36,820 nucleotides of DNA from Bacteroidales bacterium. GTDB lineage: Bacteria > Bacteroidota > Bacteroidia > Bacteroidales > UBA1556. A model generated the notes under the pieces. It was not told the origin of the DNA. It made no database searches and worked only from the letters and a program-made list of their open reading frames with translations. Location of the stretch: positions 1 to 36,820 of the forward strand of contig WGCS01000016.1 of NCBI GenBank assembly GCA_015493685.1, read 5' to 3'. A program made the translations under genes and the position numbers. The number at the start of each line of letters is the position of its first letter. Within the stretch, counting starts at the first letter, position 1. Positions 22,567 through 31,525 of this stretch are shown piece after piece.

Positions 22567-23787
22567 ATGCATCCCAAGAACATATCCATTGCTGACTATA
22601 ACTACAACCTTCCCGAAAGCAAAATAGCCCAATATCCCGTAGAAGAACGTGATAAAAGCAAATTGCTTATTTCGAAAAATGGTATCATTGAAGAATCTAT
22701 TTTTGAAAATATCACGGAATTTTTACCTGAAGACAGTCTAATGGTATTTAATAATACCAAGGTGATACGAGCGCGGATGCAGTTTAGAAAAGATACAGGA
22801 GCCAAAATCGAGATTTTCATTTTAGAGCCTTTAAGTCCAACTATGGAAATCCAGAATGCTTTTCAAGTAAGTGGCCAATGCCAATGGAAATGCCTGGTAG
22901 GAAATGCGAAAAAATGGAAAGAAGGAGAGCTCTCGTTACAGCTAGTATACAAAGGAAAAGAGATTGAACTGCTGGCAAAAAAAGAAGAAGCAATAGGTAA
23001 TTCGTTTCGAATCAACTTTCGGTGGACACCTCGTGAATTGAGTTTCTCTGATATATTAATGGCATCAGGAAGCATTCCATTGCCACCCTATATGAAACGG
23101 CAAACCAATGAAGATGATATCAAACGCTATCAAACTATCTATGCTAAATATCAAGGATCGGTAGCTGCGCCAACAGCGGGACTTCATTTTACTGATAAAG
23201 TGATGGCACAACTAACGAAAAAGAATATTAGTAAATCATATATCAGCTTGCATGTAGGTGCCGGAACTTTCAAACCCGTATCTGCAGAGAAAATTGAAGA
23301 CCACGAAATGCATACCGAGCAATTAGTGGTACGCAAAGAACTTGTACAGCAGCTTCTTGATTATTCATCAAGGCCAATTATTGCGGTAGGAACTACTACA
23401 ACTCGTAGTTTGGAAAGCCTCTACTGGTATGGAGTAAAACTCTTAACAAATCCTTTGGCTAATTTTCACATTTCTCAATGGGAGCCCTATTCTAATACTA
23501 ATAAACAAGCTATTACAACTAAAGCCGCTCTTAATGCCATATTAAATAAAATGGAAGTTGAGCAAGTGGATGAAATTCATGGGGATACTCAAATAATAAT
23601 TGCACCCGGATATTCTTTTAAGATTATTGATATACTAATCACTAATTTTCATCAACCCAAAAGCACTTTACTCCTGTTGGTATCCGCCCTTTATGGGGAA
23701 GAATGGCGCAATAGCTATGCCTATGCCCTAAAACATAACTTTAGATTTTTAAGTTATGGAGATTCTTGTATTTTTTATCGCAAGTGA
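22567..23787 (+). CDS. queA: S-adenosylmethionine:tRNA ribosyltransferase-isomerase
   Basis: QueA transfers and isomerises the ribosyl part of SAM onto preQ1-tRNA to give epoxyqueuosine. The protein is 406 residues, longer than the about 350 of enterobacterial QueA, as is common in Bacteroidota. Recognisable segments are 'YNLPESKIAQYPVEERDKSKLL' near the N-terminus and LMVFNNTKVIRARM. Also visible are 'QTIYAKYQGSVAAPTAGLHFT', 'SLHVGAGTFKPVSAE' and 'LITNFHQPKSTLLLLVSALYG' near the C-terminus. The ATG at 22567 matches the family start. The last 13 bp overlap the 3' end of the convergent yihY gene. Confidence 0.94.
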   Translation: MHPKNISIADYNYNLPESKIAQYPVEERDKSKLLISKNGIIEESIFENITEFLPEDSLMVFNNTKVIRARMQFRKDTGAKIEIFILEPLSPTMEIQNAFQVSGQCQWKCLVGNAKKWKEGELSLQLVYKGKEIELLAKKEEAIGNSFRINFRWTPRELSFSDILMASGSIPLPPYMKRQTNEDDIKRYQTIYAKYQGSVAAPTAGLHFTDKVMAQLTKKNISKSYISLHVGAGTFKPVSAEKIEDHEMHTEQLVVRKELVQQLLDYSSRPIIAVGTTTTRSLESLYWYGVKLLTNPLANFHISQWEPYSNTNKQAITTKAALNAILNKMEVEQVDEIHGDTQIIIAPGYSFKIIDILITNFHQPKSTLLLLVSALYGEEWRNSYAYALKHNFRFLSYGDSCIFYRK

Positions 23788-24710
23788 TTAGTTGATATCT
23801 TTTTGGAAGAATCAATGGAGGCATTAATTTCAAAACCAAGTAGAAGGATAAAAGAATTAATATAAATCCACAATAGTATTATCAGTAAAGTACCAATGGA
23901 ACCATATAGGATATTATATTTGCTAAAATTATTAATGTACATATTAAACAATACCATTACCAAAACAATTACAAAGGTACTAATGGATGATCCTGCCGTA
24001 ATTAATTGAAATTTTCTTTTCCCTGTTGGGGCATAATAAAACAGGAACGATACCATAAATAAAATCATTAGAATCATAATAAACCAGTTGGCCACAAGAA
24101 TAAAATAATAGAGCCAGCCTTGCTTCATGAAACTATATTCTACTAAAAAGTTCAAAATATGTTCATTAGCAATAGAAGCTACAATGGTAATAAAAGTGAT
24201 AATAGTAAACACAACATCTAGGACCAAGGCTGTCCACTGAAGATTTAAGAACGATCTATCTTTCTTAATATGTACAGAAGAATTAAAAGCGATAATAATA
24301 CTTTTGAAACCATTAGTAGAAAACAAAAGAGCCAACAAGAAACCCAATGACAATATACTTCCATGTGGTCGAACAACAATATCGTTTATAACCTGCATTA
24401 CCGAATCGCTGGTAGCATCAGGAATAATCCGTTTCACCATATCTAATATCTCATTTTGGAAATTATCAATGGGAATAAAAGGAATTAAAGTAAATAGCAT
24501 TAATATGCCGGGGAATAGCGCCATAAAGAAGTTAAAGCTAATGGAGGCAGCACGTTGAGATATTACCCCTTCATTTATCGCCTTAACAAATTGCAATAAT
24601 ACCGCGTAAACAGGCTCCCCCTGCAAGCCGGGCAAAGAAACCCTTTTGGCCCAAATAATAAGTTTCCTTATGAAACGAATTTGTACTATTTTTTCTTGTA
24701 CATTGGCCAT
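23775..24710 (-). CDS. YihY/BrkB-family inner-membrane protein
   Basis: This 311-residue polytopic membrane protein is of the YihY/UPF0761 (formerly 'BrkB') family, whose transport role is unsettled. Typical features are 'AASISFNFFMALFPGILMLFTLIPFIP' in the first hydrophobic region and a GSILSLGFLLALLFSTNG segment. The terminal 'YNILYGSIGTLLIILLWIYINSFILLLGFEINA' is characteristic of the family. The ATG at 24708-24710 is used; a TTG one codon upstream is unlikely. It begins 9 bp after nadC, so it is the last gene of the DUF4783-nadC-yihY operon. Confidence 0.9.
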   Translation of the reverse strand: MANVQEKIVQIRFIRKLIIWAKRVSLPGLQGEPVYAVLLQFVKAINEGVISQRAASISFNFFMALFPGILMLFTLIPFIPIDNFQNEILDMVKRIIPDATSDSVMQVINDIVVRPHGSILSLGFLLALLFSTNGFKSIIIAFNSSVHIKKDRSFLNLQWTALVLDVVFTIITFITIVASIANEHILNFLVEYSFMKQGWLYYFILVANWFIMILMILFMVSFLFYYAPTGKRKFQLITAGSSISTFVIVLVMVLFNMYINNFSKYNILYGSIGTLLIILLWIYINSFILLLGFEINASIDSSKKISTNHLR

Positions 24711-24719
24711 CAAACGAAA

Positions 24720-25556
24720 TTATTTATCTGATATTAAACTCATATCCAAACTATTGATATGATGAGTAAGGGCGCCAACACTAATATAATCAACTCCTGT
24801 TTCGGCATAAGCACGAATTGTTTCTTCTGTAATTCCTCCCGAAGCTTCCGTCTCAAAGCGTCCATTAATTGTTTTAAGAGCGGTTTTCAATTCATCGGGA
24901 GTAAAATTATCAAGCATAATTCCATCCACATTACCAACAGCAAGCACCTGACTAAGCTCCTCCATATTCCGCACTTCAATTTCAATTTTAAGATTTAGCT
25001 TATTGGTTTTAAGATAATCATTACAAGAAGTAATGGCTTGGCTAATGCCTCCGGCAAAATCAATATGGTTGTCTTTAATCATCACCATATCATAAAGGCC
25101 AAATCTGTGATTATAACCACCTCCTGCTTTAACGGCGTATTTTTCCAGCTCACGTAATAAAGGGGTGGTTTTTCGGGTATCAAGAATTTTGGTGGTAGTT
25201 CCTTTGAGTAAGCCAACCATATAGTTAGTATAGGTGGCAATTCCACTCATGCGTTGCATAAAATTTAATGCCAAGCGCTCTGCGGTAAGTAAGGATATGG
25301 CAGAACCTTCAACTTTAAAGGCTACATCTCCATACTTTACCGCTGTTCCGTCTTCAATAAGTTTATGAAAATTAATAGTAGCATCTACTTGATGAAATAC
25401 TTTCTCCGCAATATCAATGCCTGCAATAATACCTTCTTCCTTAACTATCAACTTGGCTTTATCAACGGCCGTAATCGGAATGGAAGAAAGAGAGCTGTAA
25501 TCGCCCGGGCCAACATCTTCCTTTATGGCTTCTCTAATAATTTCGTCTATTTTCAT
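24720..25556 (-). CDS. nadC: Nicotinate-nucleotide pyrophosphorylase (quinolinate phosphoribosyltransferase)
   Basis: NadC converts quinolinate and PRPP to nicotinate mononucleotide, CO2 and PPi in de novo NAD synthesis. The 278-residue protein has the hallmark 'ERLALNFMQRMSGIATYT', 'ILDTRKTTPLLRELEKYAVKAGGGYNHR', MVMIKDNHI, and GIMLDNFTP with 'EASGGITEETIRAYAETGVDYISVG' at the phosphate site. Length matches the family. The ATG at 25554-25556 is used, 3 bp after the DUF4783 gene stop. nadA and nadB are not in the window. Confidence 0.96.
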   Translation of the reverse strand: MKIDEIIREAIKEDVGPGDYSSLSSIPITAVDKAKLIVKEEGIIAGIDIAEKVFHQVDATINFHKLIEDGTAVKYGDVAFKVEGSAISLLTAERLALNFMQRMSGIATYTNYMVGLLKGTTTKILDTRKTTPLLRELEKYAVKAGGGYNHRFGLYDMVMIKDNHIDFAGGISQAITSCNDYLKTNKLNLKIEIEVRNMEELSQVLAVGNVDGIMLDNFTPDELKTALKTINGRFETEASGGITEETIRAYAETGVDYISVGALTHHINSLDMSLISDK

Positions 25557-25559
25557 TGG

Positions 25560-26030
25560 CTAGGTTTCTTCAAATTCGATAAGATGTAAATATGCTTTTT
25601 GATTGGTAAGGGTAATTAAAAAATACACTTGAAATCTTTTTCCTGAAGTGCTTATCATATCACCAATCACAAATTCGGAGCCTCCTGTTGACTTACCCCC
25701 TTGTTTTACGGTAAACGATTTAATAGCATTGTTTTTAAAAAATCGTTTTATCACCATGGCTCCTTGTGTTTTGGAATAGGAATTTTCCTCTTGAGGTAAG
25801 GTGATCTCCACCGGATCACTAAATGCCTTAATTAAATCATCAACATTATTATTCTTCAGTGCTTTGATACAAAATTCCTTAGCTTGACTTACCGAGCTAA
25901 ATTGCGCATAACTTGTTTTAGGAATAAAGCTTGCTAATATTCCCAATAAAATAAGGAGTGCAGGCTTGCTAATTTTAGAAAAAACTGCATTATTTTTATT
26001 GTTATTTGATACTAATTCAGGAATTTGCAT
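25560..26030 (-). CDS. DUF4783 secreted protein
   Basis: This 156-residue protein has an N-terminal polar stretch, a hydrophobic signal segment (about 23-42, ending SYAQ) and a mature NTF2-like alpha+beta domain. The mature part includes 'KALKNNNVDDLIKAFSDPVEITLP', 'MVIKRFFKNNAIKSFTVKQGG' and 'YFLITLTNQKAYLHLIEFEE'. This matches the DUF4783 family, which is regularly found beside nadC in Bacteroidota. The function is unknown; a periplasmic small-molecule-binding role is only a guess from the fold. It is the first gene of the operon, with a good promoter at 26096-26125. Confidence 0.82.
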   Translation of the reverse strand: MQIPELVSNNNKNNAVFSKISKPALLILLGILASFIPKTSYAQFSSVSQAKEFCIKALKNNNVDDLIKAFSDPVEITLPQEENSYSKTQGAMVIKRFFKNNAIKSFTVKQGGKSTGGSEFVIGDMISTSGKRFQVYFLITLTNQKAYLHLIEFEET

Positions 26031-26095
26031 AAGTCAAAAATTTTTAAAGTATTTGAGCACTGAGACTATCAATAAATATGCCGATAACCAAAGGG

Positions 26096-26125
26096 CAAAG
26101 GTATATAAATCTTAGACGGTTTCAA
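26096..26125 (-). promoter_or_regulatory. Promoter of the DUF4783-nadC-yihY operon
   Basis: On the minus strand TACCTTTG (plus 26096-26103) is a -7 element and TTG (plus 26123-26125) lies 19 bp upstream. The predicted start near 26089 leaves a leader of about 60 nt. Confidence 0.7.
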
Positions 26126-26183
26126 AAATACATTCTTATAAAAAATATTTAGCTGCTGATAAGTATATTCTACTAACCCAGAG

Positions 26184-27032
26184 CTATCCATTTTCTTTAG
26201 CCTGCCATATAGTTCGTTGTGGAAATGGAATGGTAATATTTGCTTCACGAAAACGCTTATCGATTTCATAACGCAAATCACTTTTTACAAATTCTTGCCT
26301 AAAAATTTCGTTAGTCCAAATTAGTAATTGAAAATTGAGAGAGCTATCACCAAAATCAGAAAATCGTACTTTAGGACAGGGATCACTAATAATATCTTTA
26401 TGTTCATTAGCTACTGCCAACAATATTTTAGTTACCAACTGAGTATCTGATCCGTAATCCACTCCAACTTCGAGAATAAGCCTAACATGATTATAATCCA
26501 AGGTCCAATTGGTAACATTATCCTCAATGAATTTAGAGTTTGGAATTACTATATTAACATCATCGCGGGTAATAATAAGAGAGGTACGAAGATGAACATT
26601 CAGCACCCTACCCAAAACATCACCCACTTGCACAATATCCCCTACGCGAATCACTCTGTCAAAAAGTATAAGTACACCGCTGAGTAAGTCTTTGAATATC
26701 TGTTGCAAGCCAAAACCAACGCCGACCATAAGAGCAGCAGAACTGGTAAGCAAAACAGTGGTATTAATCCCCATCATTGCCAATATCATTATTGCTGTTA
26801 AGGACACCAAAAGATATTTACTAATTTGATATACGGCAAAAACATCTCCCTTCTGCAAACCTTTTTTTTCAGCCTGATGCTGTACCAACTTCTTAAGCCC
26901 CATCAGAACCAGCTTTAACAAAATAAGAATAATAGCAATCTTTACGATAACTAAAACACTAATACTTAACTTATCAAAGGAGAAAATAGGTTTCCCCATA
27001 AACTCTATAACATCACTTACTTTATTTTTCAT
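26184..27032 (-). CDS. Small-conductance mechanosensitive channel (MscS family)
   Basis: This 282-residue inner-membrane channel would release solutes on hypo-osmotic shock. Helices are seen at about 24-46 and about 70-90. The pore-lining TM3 region reads 'ALMVGVGFGLQQIFKDLLSGVLILFD', followed by the beta domain 'VGDVLGRVLNVHLRTSLIITRDDVNIVIPNSKFIEDNVTNWT'. The C-terminal alpha/beta domain ends 'FREANITIPFPQRTIW', a clear MscS signature. The ATG at 27030-27032 is used. A -7 element lies at plus 27076-27083. No terminator is visible before the DUF4783 promoter. Confidence 0.93.
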   Translation of the reverse strand: MKNKVSDVIEFMGKPIFSFDKLSISVLVIVKIAIILILLKLVLMGLKKLVQHQAEKKGLQKGDVFAVYQISKYLLVSLTAIMILAMMGINTTVLLTSSAALMVGVGFGLQQIFKDLLSGVLILFDRVIRVGDIVQVGDVLGRVLNVHLRTSLIITRDDVNIVIPNSKFIEDNVTNWTLDYNHVRLILEVGVDYGSDTQLVTKILLAVANEHKDIISDPCPKVRFSDFGDSSLNFQLLIWTNEIFRQEFVKSDLRYEIDKRFREANITIPFPQRTIWQAKENG

Positions 27033-27075
27033 AAATACTACTGAATATTCCTAATATACTGCGACAATCGCACTA

Positions 27076-27083
27076 CAAAGGTA
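27076..27083 (-). promoter_or_regulatory. -7 element of the MscS gene
   Basis: TACCTTTG on the minus strand matches TAnnTTTG, with a predicted start near 27069 and a leader of about 37 nt. No TTG at the -33 position. Confidence 0.5.
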
Positions 27084-27164
27084 AATAAATAAAATTGATT
27101 GAAATAAGAATAATTGAAGTTCTATAGCTAACAGCAGCGAACCCAATATGGTGGAATAAGAGAT

Positions 27165-29693
27165 CTAAAACTTAAGAATCAACCTTAGATTAAGCTGCCT
27201 TGAAGTCAAATAGTTAGGAATAGAATAATAGCTGCCATTAACATCACTGATCCAAATATAAGACAAGGTATTATCTATTTGCAAAAGATTAAATACTTCC
27301 AGACTAATCCAAGCCGACTTAAGATATCGTAATGGATTTTGCGCTTTAATTTTGGTATCTTTACCAATCAACTGCTTAGAGAACCCAATATCAACACGGC
27401 GATAAGCGGGATAACGACGGGTTTGTTGGTAGCGCTTATGTGTTGGCGGGCCAAAGGGCAATCCTGTGGCATAAACTAAATTAAGGTGTACTTTATAGGT
27501 AGGATATCCGGGCACATAATCTTGAAACAACATATTAAAGACAACGCGCTGATCTGTTGGTCTGGGAATAAAACCCGGCTCTATTTTGGTGCTATCTACT
27601 ACCTTAGTATCCAAACTTATACCGGGTTTAATTTGCTGTCCGGCAGCATTATAATATTTATAGTAATAATCGCCTTTAATATCTTCCTGAGTCTGCATAA
27701 TGGATAAGCCCAGCCAGCTTTCCGCATTTTTTACCAACTCCCCATATAGTTTAAAGTCGATACCGGTAGCATAACCAACAGCATTATTCTCGGCAAAATA
27801 CCTGAGGCGGACATCATCCATTTCGTAAGGGATAAGATCCCACATATATTTATAATACGTTTCAACAGTAAATTTAAAAGGTCGGTTTAGGGCATCAAAA
27901 AGCCAATCAGTACCCAAAACAAAATGAGCTGACTTTTGCGCTTTTATATTTTTATTTATACTTCCATCTCTCCGACGCATCTCACGATAAAATGGAGGCT
28001 GGGAATATAAGCCCATAGCAATACGATATGAGCGTTTTGATTTGAAATTAGGTTTAATAAAAACAGAAGCCCTCGGACTAAGCAGAAACTCTCTGCTAAA
28101 GTCCCAATAATTACTTCTTAAGCCGGCATTAATTTTAAAAACAACTGACGAATCAGTTCGTTTCAGCGTCCAATCACGCATGATATAAGCCGTATATCGA
28201 TTACTCGCTACTCGTTGGTTCGCTTTTATTACCTCATTCAAGCGTAGTGTATTAGGTCGTATATAAGTAGGATTCCTATTTCCAATATTATCTGCCGGAT
28301 GAGGCAAGCTAAAACCTGATGAGTCTATCATTTTCCATTCGGAAAGACGATCACTAATAATATCATGGCGCAAATTAACACCCCAATGCCACTGGCGATA
28401 TTGCCCCCGATGTTGCAAAGAACTTATCCAGCCATCCAATGAATTACGAGCATGATGCAAAAAAGTACCTACCCCTTTATTAAAAGCCACTTTCCCGAAG
28501 TCATCTTTTCCCAAATCATTTTGTAAAACATCGAGCCAATATTGCCCCATAATATCATAGTTCTCCGTTTCGAGTGTATGATACATGGAATAGGTAAAAT
28601 TCATTTGAGTTTTATTATTATGATATTTTAAGTTTACTGCGCCCATATAATTTTCAAAACGGTCCACCTCATGCCCATCGAAATAAACCGTAAACCTCAA
28701 AGCTTCAAAGATATTTCCAAAATTAGTTTCTCTTGTTTTAGGAATAATATTGTAATTATTAAGGGCATAATTACCTAACAGACTAAGTTCCCAAACATCG
28801 GTAATATCATAAGAGACAAAAAGTTGAAAATCAGTAAAGGAGGGTTTATAATCACCTTTAGTATCCAAACTCTTAAGCACATATTGATTGGTTTTATAAC
28901 GCAATCCCATACTATAACGCAGTCTTTGTTTCATGGCTACTCCTTCGAGGTGTGCACTTCCTCCCAAAAGGCTTCCCGAAACAGAGCCGGCAAAAGCTTT
29001 AGGTTCTTTATAACTAACATCAAGGACAGAAGCCATTTTATCGCCATAATAAGCAGAGAATCCTCCGGCAGAAAATTTAATATCACTTACCATATCTGCA
29101 TTTACAAAATTAAGGCCCTCTTGTTGTCCCGATTTTATCAGTAAGGGCCGTTGTATTTCAATGCCATTAACATAAACCAGATTTTCGTCAAAATTTCCTC
29201 CTCGAACAGAATATTGTGCACTAAGTTCATTATTGCTATAAACACCAGGAATACGTTTAATAAAGGCAGAAATAACATCTCCATTAGGGGTTGGAATAGC
29301 CTCTAACTGAACAGGTTTTACATGAATGACCCCATCATAAGAATGTCTTTTGGCGGTAACACTAAAAGTATCTATTTCGAGCCCTTGTTTTAATATAATA
29401 GATAAATGCAGCCTTTCGTTTGGCTTAAGTTGTATTGTCCGATAAACAGGTTTTAAAGATACATACGAGAATCGTATTTTAAGCAACTTATTTGCAGGTA
29501 CTTTCAAAGAGAAGTTCCCCTTTTTATCGGTGGTAGTACCATAGCGATAATCTTGAATGGCAATATTAACGGCAGGTTCAAAAGCTTTTCCCTTTCTATT
29601 AAGTACAGAGCCATATATCTCTGCCTTTTGAGCAACAGCACACAACACAATAAGTTGGGTCAACACTAAAACCAAATACTTTATCCTTTTCAC
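27165..29693 (-). CDS. TonB-dependent outer-membrane receptor with carboxypeptidase-like N-terminal domain
   Basis: This 842-residue gated outer-membrane transporter is energised by TonB. The signal peptide (about 1-21, AVAQ) is followed by a carboxypeptidase-D regulatory-like beta-sandwich (about 24-105; YRYGTTTDKKGNFSLKVP). A plug domain (about 120-225; 'IKRIPGVYSNNELSAQYSVRGGNFDENLVYVNGIEI') and a long beta-barrel follow, ending in ...RLILKF with terminal Phe. No SusD partner or other uptake gene is adjacent, so it is not a standard polysaccharide locus and its ligand is unknown. The start is GTG at 29691-29693: an in-frame TAA lies directly upstream and no ATG precedes the signal peptide. 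The nearest gene upstream is 89 bp away. Confidence 0.93.
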   Translation of the reverse strand: MKRIKYLVLVLTQLIVLCAVAQKAEIYGSVLNRKGKAFEPAVNIAIQDYRYGTTTDKKGNFSLKVPANKLLKIRFSYVSLKPVYRTIQLKPNERLHLSIILKQGLEIDTFSVTAKRHSYDGVIHVKPVQLEAIPTPNGDVISAFIKRIPGVYSNNELSAQYSVRGGNFDENLVYVNGIEIQRPLLIKSGQQEGLNFVNADMVSDIKFSAGGFSAYYGDKMASVLDVSYKEPKAFAGSVSGSLLGGSAHLEGVAMKQRLRYSMGLRYKTNQYVLKSLDTKGDYKPSFTDFQLFVSYDITDVWELSLLGNYALNNYNIIPKTRETNFGNIFEALRFTVYFDGHEVDRFENYMGAVNLKYHNNKTQMNFTYSMYHTLETENYDIMGQYWLDVLQNDLGKDDFGKVAFNKGVGTFLHHARNSLDGWISSLQHRGQYRQWHWGVNLRHDIISDRLSEWKMIDSSGFSLPHPADNIGNRNPTYIRPNTLRLNEVIKANQRVASNRYTAYIMRDWTLKRTDSSVVFKINAGLRSNYWDFSREFLLSPRASVFIKPNFKSKRSYRIAMGLYSQPPFYREMRRRDGSINKNIKAQKSAHFVLGTDWLFDALNRPFKFTVETYYKYMWDLIPYEMDDVRLRYFAENNAVGYATGIDFKLYGELVKNAESWLGLSIMQTQEDIKGDYYYKYYNAAGQQIKPGISLDTKVVDSTKIEPGFIPRPTDQRVVFNMLFQDYVPGYPTYKVHLNLVYATGLPFGPPTHKRYQQTRRYPAYRRVDIGFSKQLIGKDTKIKAQNPLRYLKSAWISLEVFNLLQIDNTLSYIWISDVNGSYYSIPNYLTSRQLNLRLILKF

Positions 29694-29746
29694 TTATTCC
29701 TGCTTTGTAAATCTATTAATTTCTTTGCCAATAACGAAAATACCGC

Positions 29747-29781
29747 CAATTATTGCCCGGCGTAAATTCTATCAATAATTG
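29747..29781. repeat. Inverted repeat after the MORN-repeat gene
   Basis: CAATTATTG (29747-29755) and CAATAATTG (29773-29781) are perfect 9-bp inverted arms separated by 17 bp, directly past the MORN-gene stop. It is AT-rich with no U tail, so termination is doubtful. Confidence 0.35.
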
Positions 29782-29782
29782 A

Positions 29783-31468
29783 TTACTTCAAAGGTTGTTT
29801 TAAAGCTTTACCTGCTTCAGCCTTATAAATCACTTCCTTTTTTACTCCATTCTTATATCTAAGTTTTAGAATCACCGCACCTTTTTTGTCCCAGTATGTC
29901 CAAATACCATTTTTATAAATCCCTTTGTATTCGCCTTCGGCCTTTTTATTTCCTCTTACATAATATTCCACCCATTTACCTGAAGGCTTACCATCGATAA
30001 AGCTTTGCTCTTTATAGAGTCGTTCTCTATTATCATAAAATTTCCACTTTCCTTCTTTGAGGCCTTGGTTATACTTCCCTTCAGCTTGTAGGTTACCATT
30101 AATATACCATTCTTTAAAGGGCCCATTTCTTTTCCCTTGACTAAAAGCACCTACATATTTCTTCTTGGCATTGCTATAATATTGTGTTGCCGGACCTTCA
30201 CGCAAATCGTTGGAATAATTAAATTGATAATTTCTATTGCCTGTTTTAAACCAAGCCTCCCATTTCCCTTCCATTTTTCCGTTCTTAAAACTACCGGTGG
30301 CCAAAGGCTGACCATTATCATACCAACTATGCCACAAGCCGGTCTCTAGTCCATTGGCATATTCTCCTTCCTGCAATTTTTGTTTATTTTCAAACCAGGT
30401 AGTCCACAAAGCTGTTTTTACTCCATGATCAAAATAGCCTTTTTTCCAAAGTTCACCGGTTTTATACCAATAAGACCATTGACCATTCATTTTCCCCTTT
30501 ACAAAAGAACCTTGGCTTCCTTTATTTCCGTCTTTATAATAGAAAGTCCATAAAGAGTCTTGCAAATCGTCTTTCAAAAAGCCTTTCATCTCTGTATTCC
30601 CATTGGCATACCACCATTGAGCCGAACCATTAAGGCTATCCTTTACAAATTGCGATATAAATTGTTTTTGGCCACTATTGAAATACTTAGCCGTAGGTCC
30701 ATTTTTAAGATCTTCAACATAATTGAATTCTTCCTTCAGTTGGCCACTTGGATACCAATACTGCCAGTAACCATCTTTCTTACGTTTTTTAATATATCCA
30801 TTCCCTTTTTTCTTTCCATCACGATAGTATTCTTTATACTCTCCCGATACCGATGGAACAACAGCCTTCAACTCACCCGTCAAATACCATTCTTTCCATT
30901 CTCCTATTTTTTTATCGTCCTTATATTTACCTTCCAATCTTTTTCTCCCATTGGGATAATACGAAATCCAAATTCCGGATTTCTTTCCATCTTTATATTC
31001 TCTGCTATCGCTAATGGTAGAATCCTTTCGGTAATATAAACATATCGAGTCCAAATTGCCATCAATATATTTCTCCTTATTTTTAATTCCTCCTGTGCTA
31101 TAATATTCTATCCAATGTCCTGTTTTCTCCCCATTCTTAACCTGACCTTTAACTTGAACTTTTCCATTGGCAAACCAAATGATAAAGGGACCATTGGAAT
31201 AATTGATTTTGCTAAGAGTGTCACCATTTTTATAAAATTGCAGCCATAGGCCTACTCGCTTATTATGATCAAAAGTACCTTCTTCTCTTATATTACCATT
31301 GACATAATACTGGATGTATTTTCCCTCATAGATACTATCATTAATAAATGATGCCGAAGAGCGAATTTTTCCATTGGGATAATTATTAATTTTATGCACT
31401 GCTTTCTGCGCAAACAAATTTACACTTAACAGTATTATCATGGATATTAAAAGAGTTCTCTGTTTCAT
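29783..31468 (-). CDS. Secreted protein made of about 22 MORN-type (MORN_2/YwqK-like) repeats
   Basis: This 561-residue protein has a signal peptide (about 1-21, NLFAQ). Essentially the whole mature protein is tandem units of about 20-25 residues of the form Y-x-N-G-(x)n-G-x-W-x-x-Y/W; I count 22. Examples are YPNGRKRLEGKYKDDKKIGEW and YINGNLQAEGKYNQGLKEGKW. Such arrays form an elongated beta-hairpin solenoid. Automated labels often call these 'YwqK antitoxin-like', but no toxin gene is present and the signal peptide argues for a periplasmic or surface role. It is 57 bp after the polyprenyl synthase gene, probably in the same unit, since no promoter is seen between them. Confidence 0.85.
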   Translation of the reverse strand: MKQRTLLISMIILLSVNLFAQKAVHKINNYPNGKIRSSASFINDSIYEGKYIQYYVNGNIREEGTFDHNKRVGLWLQFYKNGDTLSKINYSNGPFIIWFANGKVQVKGQVKNGEKTGHWIEYYSTGGIKNKEKYIDGNLDSICLYYRKDSTISDSREYKDGKKSGIWISYYPNGRKRLEGKYKDDKKIGEWKEWYLTGELKAVVPSVSGEYKEYYRDGKKKGNGYIKKRKKDGYWQYWYPSGQLKEEFNYVEDLKNGPTAKYFNSGQKQFISQFVKDSLNGSAQWWYANGNTEMKGFLKDDLQDSLWTFYYKDGNKGSQGSFVKGKMNGQWSYWYKTGELWKKGYFDHGVKTALWTTWFENKQKLQEGEYANGLETGLWHSWYDNGQPLATGSFKNGKMEGKWEAWFKTGNRNYQFNYSNDLREGPATQYYSNAKKKYVGAFSQGKRNGPFKEWYINGNLQAEGKYNQGLKEGKWKFYDNRERLYKEQSFIDGKPSGKWVEYYVRGNKKAEGEYKGIYKNGIWTYWDKKGAVILKLRYKNGVKKEVIYKAEAGKALKQPLK

Positions 31469-31525
31469 CGGTTTAACTATAAAATGGCGATATAAAAATA
31501 TTTTCTCTCTATTGATTTACTAATG

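Noticed and set aside
22433-22627. Plus-strand open frame running into queA
   Set aside because: It overlaps the queA start in another frame and begins inside a palindrome. It is low-complexity in translation.
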